The position numbers and the translations under genes were made by a program. 64,000 bases of DNA from Pseudomonas uvaldensis. GTDB taxonomy: Bacteria; Pseudomonadota; Gammaproteobacteria; Pseudomonadales; Pseudomonadaceae. Below are positions 50,593-59,377 of this stretch, piece after piece; position 1 is the first letter of the stretch; each line of letters begins with the position of its first letter. The notes under the pieces are model-generated. The model saw nothing but the letters and a program-made list of their open reading frames with translations, was not told where the DNA came from and did no database searches. Location of the stretch: contig NZ_JAIWKS010000009.1 of the NCBI RefSeq assembly GCF_021271205.1, positions 1 through 64,000 of the forward strand. The letters run 5' to 3'.

Positions 50593-51837
50593 TCAATCAT
50601 GGAAGCACGACTCCAGAATTTGTCGCACGCGAGCTTCGGCCCGGTCGAGCTCGGCCAGTTCGCTTGCGGCCAGCCAGACGATGCCAGGGCAGGTGGCCAG
50701 GTCTCGGGTCAGTGGCAGCCGCTGGTCCGCGTCCATGAAACGTTTGAAACCCTGGAAAGCCCCAACGGTGTGCAGTTGTTGCAGCGCTTGCTCGCTGACT
50801 TCCAAGCGGGCGCCCTCTCGCTGGGTGATCAGGAATACGATCCGGCCCTGTTGCCGCAGGCGGCTGGTGGCGGGGTATGCAACCGGCTCATGGATATACG
50901 TGGAAATCGCCACCGACAGCAGGTCCGGTTCGTAGCACTGTTTGAAAAGGCTAGGTGCCACGCCACCGTGCAGCCGTGCACCGGCCTCGATCATGACCGG
51001 CCCTGCCGGGCTGTCGATCAACTCCATGTGCAGGGGTCCGAAGCGTACACCCAAGGCCGAGGCACAAGCCTTGGCGTAGGTCACCAACGCACTGGACCCT
51101 GCGTCGGTGGGGTCCAGTACCTCAAGGCCTTCGTACACGAAACGCGAACCGTTGTGCTCAGCCTTACGGTAGCGGCACAGGCTCGACACGTGGATACCCT
51201 GAGCTGACACCACCATATCGACCACATATTCAGGACCGGATACAAACTCCTGAATCAGATAGCGACCCTTGGGCTCCCCCAAAGCGTTGCTACCAAGCCA
51301 GTCCAGACTCGCCAGTGCCTGTTCGAGGCCACTTCGTCCTTGGACCAGTTCCACGCCATCCGTCATAAACGAATTGACCGGTTTGAGCACGAACTCGCCC
51401 TGCTCAGGAAACTGTTTCAATGCGGCTTGTGCATCCTCCGGCGAGCTGACCTCGACGCTGGGGATATGCCGTAAGCCGGCATTAGCAATGGCGTGCTGCA
51501 TGGCATTTTTGTCTTGCCGCCAGGCCGACGTTTCCGGGGGATTACCGGAAACGCCGAAGTGCTGCGCCAGTTGGTCGGCCACCCGAACGCCCAGCTCACT
51601 GCCCGCCACGACCGCACAAACTTGTCGCGGGTCGATCAACGCAACGATCTCCGTCGCGGCGATCAGTTCGGCCTGTTCGAAACCTTCACCCGTGAATGCC
51701 TTGATGAAACGCTCGGGAACCGTGGGCGCTGAAAGGACAGCATGGCAGCGGTAGCCTTTGGCCTTGAACAGCGGTGCGTAGAGAGCCCCAGTCGAGAAGG
51801 GGTCAACGATCAGAATCACGTTTTTTTCATGCTTCAT
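50593..51837 (-). CDS. ATP-grasp ligase
   Basis: 414-residue ATP-grasp enzyme of the BacD/carnosine-synthase-like type, which joins a carboxylate to an amine through an acyl phosphate. The ATP-site lysine is Lys152 (GEFVLKPVNS); the Mg-binding residues are Glu272 (PLHMELID) and Glu284, followed by ARLHGG (287-292). The substrate is unknown; dipeptide or amino-acid conjugates are the usual products. It follows the MFS gene by 11 bases and is the last gene of a four-gene leftward operon, so its product is probably exported by that MFS protein. Confidence 0.85.
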   Translation of the reverse strand: MKHEKNVILIVDPFSTGALYAPLFKAKGYRCHAVLSAPTVPERFIKAFTGEGFEQAELIAATEIVALIDPRQVCAVVAGSELGVRVADQLAQHFGVSGNPPETSAWRQDKNAMQHAIANAGLRHIPSVEVSSPEDAQAALKQFPEQGEFVLKPVNSFMTDGVELVQGRSGLEQALASLDWLGSNALGEPKGRYLIQEFVSGPEYVVDMVVSAQGIHVSSLCRYRKAEHNGSRFVYEGLEVLDPTDAGSSALVTYAKACASALGVRFGPLHMELIDSPAGPVMIEAGARLHGGVAPSLFKQCYEPDLLSVAISTYIHEPVAYPATSRLRQQGRIVFLITQREGARLEVSEQALQQLHTVGAFQGFKRFMDADQRLPLTRDLATCPGIVWLAASELAELDRAEARVRQILESCFHD

Positions 51838-51848
51838 GGAATTTTCTC

Positions 51849-53021
51849 TTAGCGCACCATTACAGCGCGAGGAGGATTCAGCCTGGTCATGACGACCGTC
51901 AGCATCAACAACACACCAACGCCCACGAACACATAAGGCGCGGCCGTGCGGCCAAACGCGTAGTCACTGACAAGGAAGCCCACGCACAGCGGGGCCGCCG
52001 ACTGCAATACGATGAAATACAGAGAACTGGTCGCGGCCAGGCTGTTGGCCTGTTCGGGTGTGGTTGCCAGCTCGATCAAGTGTTGGCGTATGGATATACG
52101 CAGGGTGTTGATGCTGAATCCCACCAGCACGCATACACCGATGGACAGCAACGGCAGCGGGCTGAACGCGAGTACGTAATCTGCCGCGACCAGCAGCCCC
52201 GCGAACAGCAGTGCGTTGAGCCTTGGCAAGGGCAAGATCGCCGCAGCGAAGGCGCCCAACCCGGCTACGCCGCTGGCCAGGCCGAACTCGGCGGAACTCC
52301 AGCCGTTCAATCCCTGATACACCAGCGGAACCATGGTATTGAATGAGCCGATATGGAAACCGATCATGCCCAGTGCCAGGCACAGCAGGACCGCGCCACT
52401 GCCCACCGATGCCGCCGCCGGGGCAACACCGTTCTGACGGTTGGCCGAAGCCGACGGTTGCCCCGCATTGACCCTGGCCACGGAAGCGAAGGCAGTGACG
52501 ATAAGCGACACAGCGCCCATGCCGTAGACCAGGGTCGGCAGCGAGGCCTTGTCCAGGATCAGTCCGCCCAGGAACGAGCCTGAAAAAGCCCCCAGCTGAA
52601 ATGCAGTCTGCATCCAGCGTGCGGAGCGCCCACTATCGATCAAGCCAGCCAGTACTTGCTTGGTATTGGCCGCTTCATACGCGCTAGTAGTGATGTAGTT
52701 GAGGATGCCCACCAGCAACGCCGTCAAGACGAAGCCATTCAAAGTTTCCAGTAGGCCACTTGCCGCGATCAGCGCCAGCACTGCATAGACAGCGGTACGC
52801 ACTAGCACCACGCCGCGTACCGTGAGGCGCGTGCCGTCCAGCACGGGAAACACTCTGCGCAACGTGAACGGGACAAAGGCACTCAGGCCAAGTAACACGC
52901 CCAGTAGCAACGGCGAGGAAGTCCCCCGAAGCGCCGCCCAGATCAGTCCAATCAACAGCGCCATATCGGTCAGGGCCGATACGGACACCACGGCATAGAA
53001 GCTCATTACATGGCGGTTCAT
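51849..53021 (-). CDS. MFS transporter, probable metabolite exporter
   Basis: 390-residue major facilitator with 12 predicted spans; the intracellular loop LRRVFPVLDG replaces a canonical motif A and a hydrophilic loop follows the sixth span (ARVNAGQPSASANRQNG). It is sandwiched between an 83-aa protein gene and an ATP-grasp ligase on the same strand. This setting is typical of an exporter for the ligase product, giving self-protection. Substrate unknown. Confidence 0.82.
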   Translation of the reverse strand: MNRHVMSFYAVVSVSALTDMALLIGLIWAALRGTSSPLLLGVLLGLSAFVPFTLRRVFPVLDGTRLTVRGVVLVRTAVYAVLALIAASGLLETLNGFVLTALLVGILNYITTSAYEAANTKQVLAGLIDSGRSARWMQTAFQLGAFSGSFLGGLILDKASLPTLVYGMGAVSLIVTAFASVARVNAGQPSASANRQNGVAPAAASVGSGAVLLCLALGMIGFHIGSFNTMVPLVYQGLNGWSSAEFGLASGVAGLGAFAAAILPLPRLNALLFAGLLVAADYVLAFSPLPLLSIGVCVLVGFSINTLRISIRQHLIELATTPEQANSLAATSSLYFIVLQSAAPLCVGFLVSDYAFGRTAAPYVFVGVGVLLMLTVVMTRLNPPRAVMVR

Positions 53022-53072
53022 GAGCAGATGTCCTCACGTTAAGCTGCGATGGTTGAAACTCATGGTCTTCAT

Positions 53073-53324
53073 TTACGCCTGCCGCAATTGGCTGGCGATG
53101 AATACCCCGTGCTGTTCGCAGCGCACTTCAAACAATCCCTTGTCATGACCACCCACATCTTGAAGATGAATGACGGTGATGAAGGTTGGGGATTCTTCTG
53201 GATGGTCCTGCCAATGAGCCATAGCGGCGAGTTCAGCCAGATCCTTGGGGGTACACAAGCCGACGTAACTGGACGGTAACGAAAGCTGACCCACCAGTGT
53301 GTTGGCGCTATAGCGAATGATCAT
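53073..53324 (-). CDS. Hypothetical 83-aa protein in the ATP-grasp operon
   Basis: 83 residues, not recognised. It begins MIIRYSANTLVGQLSLPSSYV, has an acidic middle (HWQDHPEESPTFITVIHLQD) and ends with a short strand-rich part (GLFEVRCEQHGVFIASQL). Its ATG overlaps the stop of the 39-aa frame (ATGA), and it is followed 51 bases later by the MFS gene. Tight coupling supports it as real. Confidence 0.6.
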   Translation of the reverse strand: MIIRYSANTLVGQLSLPSSYVGLCTPKDLAELAAMAHWQDHPEESPTFITVIHLQDVGGHDKGLFEVRCEQHGVFIASQLRQA

Positions 53325-53440
53325 GCTTTCCCAAGACCCGCTTTAATGGCCTGGGACCGGGTCAGGCTTATCAGGGGGTGTTTGCGCACGAGATCGAGTG
53401 CATTTTCCAGCAGGGCATCGTCCATGTATGTCGCGAGCAT
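53321..53440 (-). CDS. 39-aa small protein, first gene of the ATP-grasp operon
   Basis: A 39-codon frame, MLATYMDDALLENALDLVRK followed by a polar tail ending AGLGKA. AAGGA lies 8 bases before the ATG, and its stop overlaps the next start by four bases, a common sign of coupled genes. The sequence looks helical and soluble. It could be a precursor or accessory peptide for the ligase, or merely a leader; I cannot tell which. Confidence 0.45.
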   Translation of the reverse strand: MLATYMDDALLENALDLVRKHPLISLTRSQAIKAGLGKA

Positions 53441-53451
53441 CTCCAGAGATC

Positions 53452-53510
53452 CTTATTTAGCTTGCTGAAACTACGGTTATTGTCTACACATAGCCAGCAA
53501 GTTAAATAAG
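53452..53510. promoter_or_regulatory. Long inverted repeat upstream of the ATP-grasp operon
   Basis: CTTATTTAGCTTGCTG (53452-53467) and CAGCAAGTTAAATAAG (53495-53510) are inverted copies matching at 15 of 16 positions, 27 bases apart. The left arm lies 11 bases before the start of the 39-aa frame, so the pair encloses the probable promoter. It is A+T-rich compared with the flanks and is a good candidate for a cooperative operator. Confidence 0.6.
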
Positions 53511-53652
53511 CAAATCTAGAGTTTCATTAGTTAAAACGGCGTAAGTGTTAGTGAATTTCACTACGACGGCGAAAGCTCGCAATAGTGGACTTATCCGCAC
53601 TGGCGTCCCATTGCGTGGGGCCGGTGCTCGGATAGTTTGGCGGGGAAATTTT

Positions 53653-54084
53653 TTATGCCGCAGACTCTACCCTACGATTAGGGTCAGCACTTTTGATGCC
53701 ATAAAGCTGCAACTGATAATAAGTATAAAAACAGGAAGTCGTTAAAAACATCAAGAAAGTTGGCAAATGGTTCGGGTGCAACCAGTAAATCAGGTTTTCA
53801 ATTAATAGGACTGCCGTTACGATAGTAGCTAGAATGCTTATCAATTTTGCAAGAAGGGTACAGGGCGTATTGTTTAACCTTCTTGATCGATAGCGTCGCT
53901 GCAGCCTTAGAGCCAGCAACGATATGAACAGCGTGCCAACAATCGCTGCGAATGGGATGGCAATGATGTCATGCTCGACTGCATACACATCATTCTCAAA
54001 GTTTGAATATAAATTGTAGCCACCGATTATCGGTGTAGCTGAGAGACTTGCCAAATACAATAACAACGAATGTCTTATCTTCAT
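53653..54084 (-). CDS. Hypothetical membrane protein
   Basis: 143-residue protein with about four hydrophobic spans (LLLYLASLSATPIIGG, then IIAIPFAAIVGTLFISLLAL, ILATIVTAVLLIENLIYWL and LPTFLMFLTTSCFYTYY) and a basic loop RLQRRYRSRRL. The family is not recognised. The A+T content is higher than in flanking genes, a sign of recent transfer. It is alone between non-coding stretches. Confidence 0.6.
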   Translation of the reverse strand: MKIRHSLLLYLASLSATPIIGGYNLYSNFENDVYAVEHDIIAIPFAAIVGTLFISLLALRLQRRYRSRRLNNTPCTLLAKLISILATIVTAVLLIENLIYWLHPNHLPTFLMFLTTSCFYTYYQLQLYGIKSADPNRRVESAA

Positions 54085-54388
54085 ACTTCTGTCTTTGTAT
54101 TACGGCAACAGCGCTATCCATGCCAGGGATGCTTCGCAAAGTTAAATATGCTGTCACCGAAACTGCTTATCTGAATTCCCAATTAAGCACGGAGTAGCAG
54201 TACCCTCAATACCTCAATGGCAGCTTAGGAGATGGACTACAAGACTTTCAGAATAAGGGAATAAGGGGACGAATTTATTTCCAATATTCAATCCGTTCCC
54301 TTTTCCCGTTCAGCTAATCGGCTCAAACTGCCGACGTTTCAGGCCCAAGGCCACGGCAACGTTCAGCGGAGATGATCCTTTCTCCCTA
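54085..54388. other. Intergenic region with repeat copy 4
   Basis: The 304-base gap has no gene. GAATAAGGGGACGAATTTATTTCC and the inverse-like GTTCCCTTTTCCC at 54251-54306 form the fourth copy of the AATAAGGGGAC repeat family. I see nothing else in it. Confidence 0.5.
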
Positions 54389-55555
54389 TCACACCACCGA
54401 AGCCTCAACCCCTCTGGAACGCCAGGCAAAACCCAGCACCATCAGCAGCCCCACCCCCGCCATCGCCGCGCCGGCCAGGGGGATCGCCGGGTAGCCCAGC
54501 CCGGCGTTGATCACCGCGCCACCCAGGGCCGCGCCGATGGCGTTGCCGAAATTGAAGGCCCCGATATTCACCGCCGAGGCCAGGTTGGGAGCGTCCTTGG
54601 CGGCTTCCATCACGCGCATCTGCAAGGGCGGTACCAGGGCGAAGCTGGCGATGCCCCAGACCAGGATGGCGACACTGGTCGGCAGCGACCAGCGCATCAG
54701 AACGGTGAACGCCAGCAAGACGACGATCAGCACGCTCAGGGAAACGATCAGGGTACGGTCTATCGAACGATCGGCCGCCCTGCCGCCCCACATGTTGCCC
54801 AGTGTCAGCCCCACGCCAAACAGCACCAGCATGGCAGTGATGAAGGGGGTGGATGCGTGGGTTTCGCTGCTCAGGATCGGCGCAATGTAAGTGAAGACGG
54901 TGAACATCGCCCCCGAGCCGACCACGGTGAGGGCCAGCGCGGCCAGTACCGGGCCCCGGCCGAGTACGCGGATTTCCGCCGCTGCGCCGCCGCTTTTCGG
55001 CAGGGGTACATCGGGCAGGGCGAACCACAACGCGACCATGGCCAGCACGCCGAGGCCGGTGATGCCCCAGAAGGCCGTGCGCCAGCCGAACAGATCGCCA
55101 AACCAGGCGGCCAGCGGCACGCCGCCGATAGTCGCCAGGGTCAGGCCCATGAACATGGCGGCGACCGCTCCTGCGCGTTTTTCCGGGGCGACCACGCTGG
55201 CGGCGACGATGGAGCCGACGCCAAAGAACGCACCGTGGTTCAGCGAGGTCACCACCCTGGCCGCCAGCAGGCTGTAGTAATCGGTCGCCAGCGCCGACAT
55301 GAGGTTGCCCAGGGTGAAAATGGCCATCAGCCCGATCAGCAGATAGCGCCGGGGAACCCTGCCGGTGGTCAGGGTCATCAGCGGCGCGCCCAACAGCACG
55401 CCCATGGCGTAGGCACTGACGAGCAGGCCTGCCGCCGGAATGGAAACGCCGAGGTCCGCCGCGATGCCAGGCAACATGCCCATGGGCGCGAACTCGGTGA
55501 CGCCGATGCCAAAGGCACCGATAGCGAGTGCAACGAGGGGAGGATTGATCTGCAT
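54389..55555 (-). CDS. MFS efflux transporter (AraJ/YdhP-like)
   Basis: 388-residue drug:H+ antiporter-type MFS protein with 12 spans. The N-terminus is PPLVALAIGAFGIGVTEFAPMGMLPGIA, and the motif in span 4 region is LAARVVTSLNHGAFFGVGS. It belongs to the AraJ/PbuE/YdhP branch that exports sugars, purines or small drugs. The ATG at 55555 has GGAGAC upstream. It is divergent from a LysR gene, which is its likely regulator. Confidence 0.88.
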   Translation of the reverse strand: MQINPPLVALAIGAFGIGVTEFAPMGMLPGIAADLGVSIPAAGLLVSAYAMGVLLGAPLMTLTTGRVPRRYLLIGLMAIFTLGNLMSALATDYYSLLAARVVTSLNHGAFFGVGSIVAASVVAPEKRAGAVAAMFMGLTLATIGGVPLAAWFGDLFGWRTAFWGITGLGVLAMVALWFALPDVPLPKSGGAAAEIRVLGRGPVLAALALTVVGSGAMFTVFTYIAPILSSETHASTPFITAMLVLFGVGLTLGNMWGGRAADRSIDRTLIVSLSVLIVVLLAFTVLMRWSLPTSVAILVWGIASFALVPPLQMRVMEAAKDAPNLASAVNIGAFNFGNAIGAALGGAVINAGLGYPAIPLAGAAMAGVGLLMVLGFAWRSRGVEASVV

Positions 55556-55649
55556 GGAAGTCTCCTTATCTGTGCCATAAATGCTACGATCCTTGATTTC
55601 CTCGCGGTAGACCGGTTTTTCTACATACACTTTTGCCTACGGAGCACAA

Positions 55650-56543
55650 ATGGACATTCAGGGCCGGTCAGGTGAAATGACGGTGTTCGCTACGGTAGCC
55701 CAGGAAGGCAGCCTCTCGGCGGCCGCGCGAGCGCTGGGGCTGACCCCCTCGGCGGTCAGCCGGATCATCGCGCGCACCGAGCAACGGCTTGGCACCCGCC
55801 TGCTGTTGCGCACGACCCGGGCGATCACCTTTACCATCGAGGGCGAGGCTTACCTGCGCGCCGCCCGGCGGATCCTGGCCGACATGGCCGAGGTCGAAGA
55901 AGCCATTGCCGACCAGGGTGTGCCGAAGGGGCGTCTGCGGGTCAGTGCGGCGCTCGGCCACGGGCGGCAGACCATCGTTCCGCTGGTGGCGGCGTTCAGT
56001 GCCCGCTACCCGAATATCGTCATCGATCTCAACCTGGGGGACGAAGTGGTCGATATTCTCGCCGGTCAGGCCGACGTGGCGGTGCGCTTCGGCCATCTGC
56101 CTGACAGCCCGCTGACGGCACGCAAAATCGGTGAAACCGGCCAGGTGGTGGTGGCCTCGCCGCAGTACCTGGAGCGCCATGGCACACCCCAGGAGCCGGA
56201 AGAGTTGCTGAGCCACAACTGCCTGCGCTTCAACTTCCGCCGTGCCGAACCCAACTGGCCGTTCATCCGCAACGGCAAAGCGTTTTCCCTGAAGGTCAGC
56301 GGCAACATCGAGTGCAGCAGTGGTGAGGCGCTCGCACGACTGGCACGGGTAGGCGCCGGCATTGCCCGTATCGGCGAGTTCAGCGTGGCCGAAGATCTGC
56401 GGCGCGGCGATCTGGTATCGCTGCTGGATGCCTGGAACCCCGGCGACCGGGAACCGATCCATGCCGTGTTCGTGGGCGGCGCGGCCATGCCAGCGCGGGT
56501 GCGGGTGTTCGTGGATTTTCTGGTGGAGCATCACCGGATGTAA
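55650..56543 (+). CDS. LysR-family regulator
   Basis: 297-residue LysR protein of the CrgA/DmlR-like branch: MTVFATVAQEGSLSAAARALGLTPSAVSRIIARTEQRLG is the DNA-binding part, and the effector domain has VGAGIARIGEFSVAEDLRRGDLV. It is 94 bases from the divergent MFS gene, which it probably regulates. Confidence 0.88.
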   Translation: MDIQGRSGEMTVFATVAQEGSLSAAARALGLTPSAVSRIIARTEQRLGTRLLLRTTRAITFTIEGEAYLRAARRILADMAEVEEAIADQGVPKGRLRVSAALGHGRQTIVPLVAAFSARYPNIVIDLNLGDEVVDILAGQADVAVRFGHLPDSPLTARKIGETGQVVVASPQYLERHGTPQEPEELLSHNCLRFNFRRAEPNWPFIRNGKAFSLKVSGNIECSSGEALARLARVGAGIARIGEFSVAEDLRRGDLVSLLDAWNPGDREPIHAVFVGGAAMPARVRVFVDFLVEHHRM

Positions 56544-56610
56544 GCCGACCCAACCCTCTTTGGTCCTCATCGCCGGCAAGCGTCCTCGCCACGAAACGCT
56601 TCCCAATGAA

Positions 56611-56640
56611 AAAACCCGGCCTACCGTGCCGGGTTTTGGG
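56611..56640. terminator. Bidirectional terminator
   Basis: AAAACCCGGC and GCCGGGTTTT form a 10-bp stem around CTACCGT, between the convergent LysR and hydrolase genes. Confidence 0.85.
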
Positions 56641-56672
56641 TTCTTCTCGGAGCAACAGGCGGATGAGCGAAT

Positions 56673-56696
56673 CGGGCCTTTGGCGCCAAAGGCCCG
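56673..56696. repeat. Perfect 24-bp palindrome
   Basis: CGGGCCTTTGGC followed by its exact complement, 11 bases before the hydrolase stop on the minus strand. It may add to termination or be an unrelated repeat. Confidence 0.5.
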
Positions 56697-56707
56697 GCTC
56701 AGCGGAA

Positions 56708-57508
56708 TCAGCCCTTGGAACTGGCCTGCGCCGCTTCAACGATCAGCTCTGCCACTTTATCCGGGTTGGACGTCATCACCACGTGGGACGCGCCCTGGAC
56801 AGTGACGGTCTTCTTCGAACCTGCACGGTCGGCCATGAACTTCAGGGCAGCCTCGGGAATGTTCTTGTCCGCCGAGCCGTAGATGAACCAGGACGGCGTT
56901 TTTTTCCAGGCCGGTTCGCCAGACGCTTCCTTCAAGGCCGCCTCGCTGATGGGCCGTTGTGTGGCAGCCATCAACGCGGATTCGGCCGCCGGCACGTCGG
57001 CGGCAAACTGTTGGCCGAATTTGTCCTGCTGGATGTAGAGGTCTTTATTGCCGTCGTCCAGCGGCACCGGAGCGGCCAAGGTCGGCCCGAGGGTGCCGCC
57101 AGGGTAGCGGCCGGACAGTTCGATGGCGGTTTCGCCTTTGTCCGGCGCGAAGGCCGCAACGTAGACCAGCGCCTTGACGCGGGGGTTGTCATGCACAGCG
57201 TTGGTGATCACGGCTCCGCCGTAGGAGTGACCCACGAGGACGACCGGTCCGGCGGTGTGCTCGACGATGTCGGCGACGTAGTCGGCGTCCTGCTTCACGC
57301 CGCGCAGCGGGTTGGCCGCAGCCACCACCGGGTAACCCTGGTTCAGTAACCGGGCGGCAACGCCGTTCCAGCTGGACGATTCGGCGAATGCGCCATGCAC
57401 CAGCACGACGGTGGGCTTGGCGTCGGGTTGCGCGGCGGCGCTGTGAAGCGAGGTCAGTGCCAACGCAGCGGTAATGGTAGCGGCCAAGAGCGTTTTGATA
57501 TTGAGCAT
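56708..57508 (-). CDS. Exported alpha/beta hydrolase
   Basis: 266-residue alpha/beta-hydrolase with a signal peptide (TLLAATITAALALTSLHSAAA). The nucleophile is Ser95 in VGHSYGGAV, the oxyanion strand is VVLVHGAFAESSSW, and the closing His lies in VQGASHVVM. Members of this group are esterase-like; the substrate is unknown. I chose the ATG at 57508, six bases after AAGGA; another ATG is two codons earlier. It is 43 bases downstream of a second hydrolase gene on the same strand. Confidence 0.85.
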   Translation of the reverse strand: MLNIKTLLAATITAALALTSLHSAAAQPDAKPTVVLVHGAFAESSSWNGVAARLLNQGYPVVAAANPLRGVKQDADYVADIVEHTAGPVVLVGHSYGGAVITNAVHDNPRVKALVYVAAFAPDKGETAIELSGRYPGGTLGPTLAAPVPLDDGNKDLYIQQDKFGQQFAADVPAAESALMAATQRPISEAALKEASGEPAWKKTPSWFIYGSADKNIPEAALKFMADRAGSKKTVTVQGASHVVMTSNPDKVAELIVEAAQASSKG

Positions 57509-57551
57509 GATCATTCCTTTTTCTTTATGAGTAGCAGCGGGTGCGATGGGT

Positions 57552-58409
57552 TTACTGGCCCAGGAAGTCCAACAGGTCCTGGTTCAGACGGTCCTTATGG
57601 GTGTCGGTCAGGCCGTGGGGCGCACCCGGATAGACGATCAACTCGGCGTTGCGCACCAGCCGGGCGGCGGCATGGGCTGAGGCGTCAATCGGGACGATCT
57701 GATCATCGTCGCCGTGTACGATCAGGGTCGGCACGTCGAACTTGGCCAGGTCGGCACGGAAGTCCGTCGCCGAGAATGCCGCGATGCAGTCATAGGTGTT
57801 CTTGTGGCCGGCTTGCATGCCCTGCACCCAGAATGAATCGATCAGTCCTTGGGAGACTTTCGCTCCGTCGCGGTTGAAGCCGAAGAATGGGCCGGAGGCG
57901 ATGTCGCGATACAGCTGCGAACGGTTGTCCAGGGAGGCCTGGCGCAGGCCGTCGAACACTTCGATCGGCAGGCCGCCCGGATAGTCCTCGGTCTTGAGCA
58001 TCATCGGCGGCACGGCGCTGATCAGGGCGGCCTTCTTCACCCGAGCGGTGCCGTGACGACCGATGTAGCGGGTGATTTCTCCGCCACCGGTGGAGAAGCC
58101 CACCAGGGTGACGTCGTTGAGGTCCAGGGTGTTGATCACAGCGGCCAGGTCATCGGCGTAGTGATCCATGTCGTTGCCTTCCCACGGTTGGCTGGAGCGA
58201 CCATGACCGCGGCGGTCGTGGGCGATGACCCGATAGCCCTTGTCCGCCAGGAACAGCATCTGCGACTCCCAGCTATCGGAATTCAGCGGCCAGCCATGGC
58301 TGAACGTCACGACCTGCCCCTCTTTCGGGCCCCAATCCTTGTAGTAGAGCTGTACGCCGTCCTGGGTGGTGATGTAGCTGCCGGTTTGGGTCGGGATGCG
58401 GGTGCTCAT
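57552..58409 (-). CDS. Alpha/beta hydrolase, non-haem chloroperoxidase type
   Basis: 285-residue cytosolic protein. It has the cofactor-free haloperoxidase/esterase pattern: SHGWPLNSDSWESQ, HDRRGHGRS, the nucleophile Ser106 in VGFSTGGGE, the Asp in HGDDDQIVP and the His in GAPHGLTDTH. The physiological role is probably esterase or perhydrolase. It is preceded by a ferric-reductase-like membrane gene on the same strand. Confidence 0.88.
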   Translation of the reverse strand: MSTRIPTQTGSYITTQDGVQLYYKDWGPKEGQVVTFSHGWPLNSDSWESQMLFLADKGYRVIAHDRRGHGRSSQPWEGNDMDHYADDLAAVINTLDLNDVTLVGFSTGGGEITRYIGRHGTARVKKAALISAVPPMMLKTEDYPGGLPIEVFDGLRQASLDNRSQLYRDIASGPFFGFNRDGAKVSQGLIDSFWVQGMQAGHKNTYDCIAAFSATDFRADLAKFDVPTLIVHGDDDQIVPIDASAHAAARLVRNAELIVYPGAPHGLTDTHKDRLNQDLLDFLGQ

Positions 58410-58519
58410 TCTTTTGCTTCCTTGTTTTGGGCGGTCGGGATAACCGCTTCTGAGAAATGTATTGAAGAGATAAGTCGTGCCTGAGAAGGCTGCTTCGCTT
58501 GCTGCCGATCGCGAGTCTG

Positions 58520-59167
58520 TCAGGAGGCGACTGCCGCCCGGCGCATCGACGCCTGCCTGGCTTGGCTGCGCTTGTTGGCCTTGGCCAGCTTGCCCACCAG
58601 TCGGATCGCCACGGCGGCGCAGGTGATGCCGAAGGGCAGCACGTACCAGTCGCTCATCGGGATGCGTTTGAAGTTGGAGAAGGCGAATACGGCGGCAATG
58701 ACCCACATGCCGGTGACGTGCAACGTCTTCCATGCCTTGGGCCCCAGCAACCGGGCTGGCCCTTTGAATGAGGTCAATGCCATCAGCAGAATGAAGGCGT
58801 AGGCGGTTCCGCCTGGAATGTTGTTCGCCACGGTGCGGGCGGGCCAGAACTCGGTATTGAGTTGCCCATAGGCGTAGATCAGCACGGCATGCACCAGATG
58901 CGAGAAGGCAAAGGCGAGGCCGATGAAGCGCCTTTCGCGCACCAGTGCCTTGGAGAATGGTGAAGGCACCAGTACGGCAAAGGCCGACGCGGTGAATGCG
59001 ATCAGAAACAATGCGAAGGAAGAACGGGCGGTGGCACGAATGGCGCTGCGCAATCCTTCGACTAGATCAGGGTGGACGGCTACGGTCGTGATGCTCATCG
59101 CGACCACCAGCGCCGCGATCAGGCCGAACAGTTGCCAGCCCTGGGGGCGGAAGGTTGAGGTATTCAT
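58520..59167 (-). CDS. Ferric-reductase-like membrane protein
   Basis: 215-residue protein with about six membrane helices. His residues in AFAFSHLVHAVLIYAYG and KTLHVTGMWVIAAVFAFSNF are placed as haem ligands are in YedZ/MsrQ and ferric-reductase-like domains, so a b-haem membrane electron carrier is likely. It has no FAD/NAD domain of its own. It lies downstream of the two-component genes with a 210-base gap. Confidence 0.7.
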   Translation of the reverse strand: MNTSTFRPQGWQLFGLIAALVVAMSITTVAVHPDLVEGLRSAIRATARSSFALFLIAFTASAFAVLVPSPFSKALVRERRFIGLAFAFSHLVHAVLIYAYGQLNTEFWPARTVANNIPGGTAYAFILLMALTSFKGPARLLGPKAWKTLHVTGMWVIAAVFAFSNFKRIPMSDWYVLPFGITCAAVAIRLVGKLAKANKRSQARQASMRRAAVAS

Positions 59168-59377
59168 GGCAAGAACTCCTGTCGTGAGGGCTCGCTATTC
59201 GGGGATCCGATGGCGAGTCGATGGAGAGAATTCTTGCAGGGGCATGTATACCGGCTATGTTCGACAACCGGCGGTTATACGTTCTTATGAGTATGCGAAT
59301 GTGCTGGATACAGTGGCTTACAAATGACCCCTGGATCCGGCCGGTAGAGGCTGCACACAAGGTGCAGCCAGCACGGC

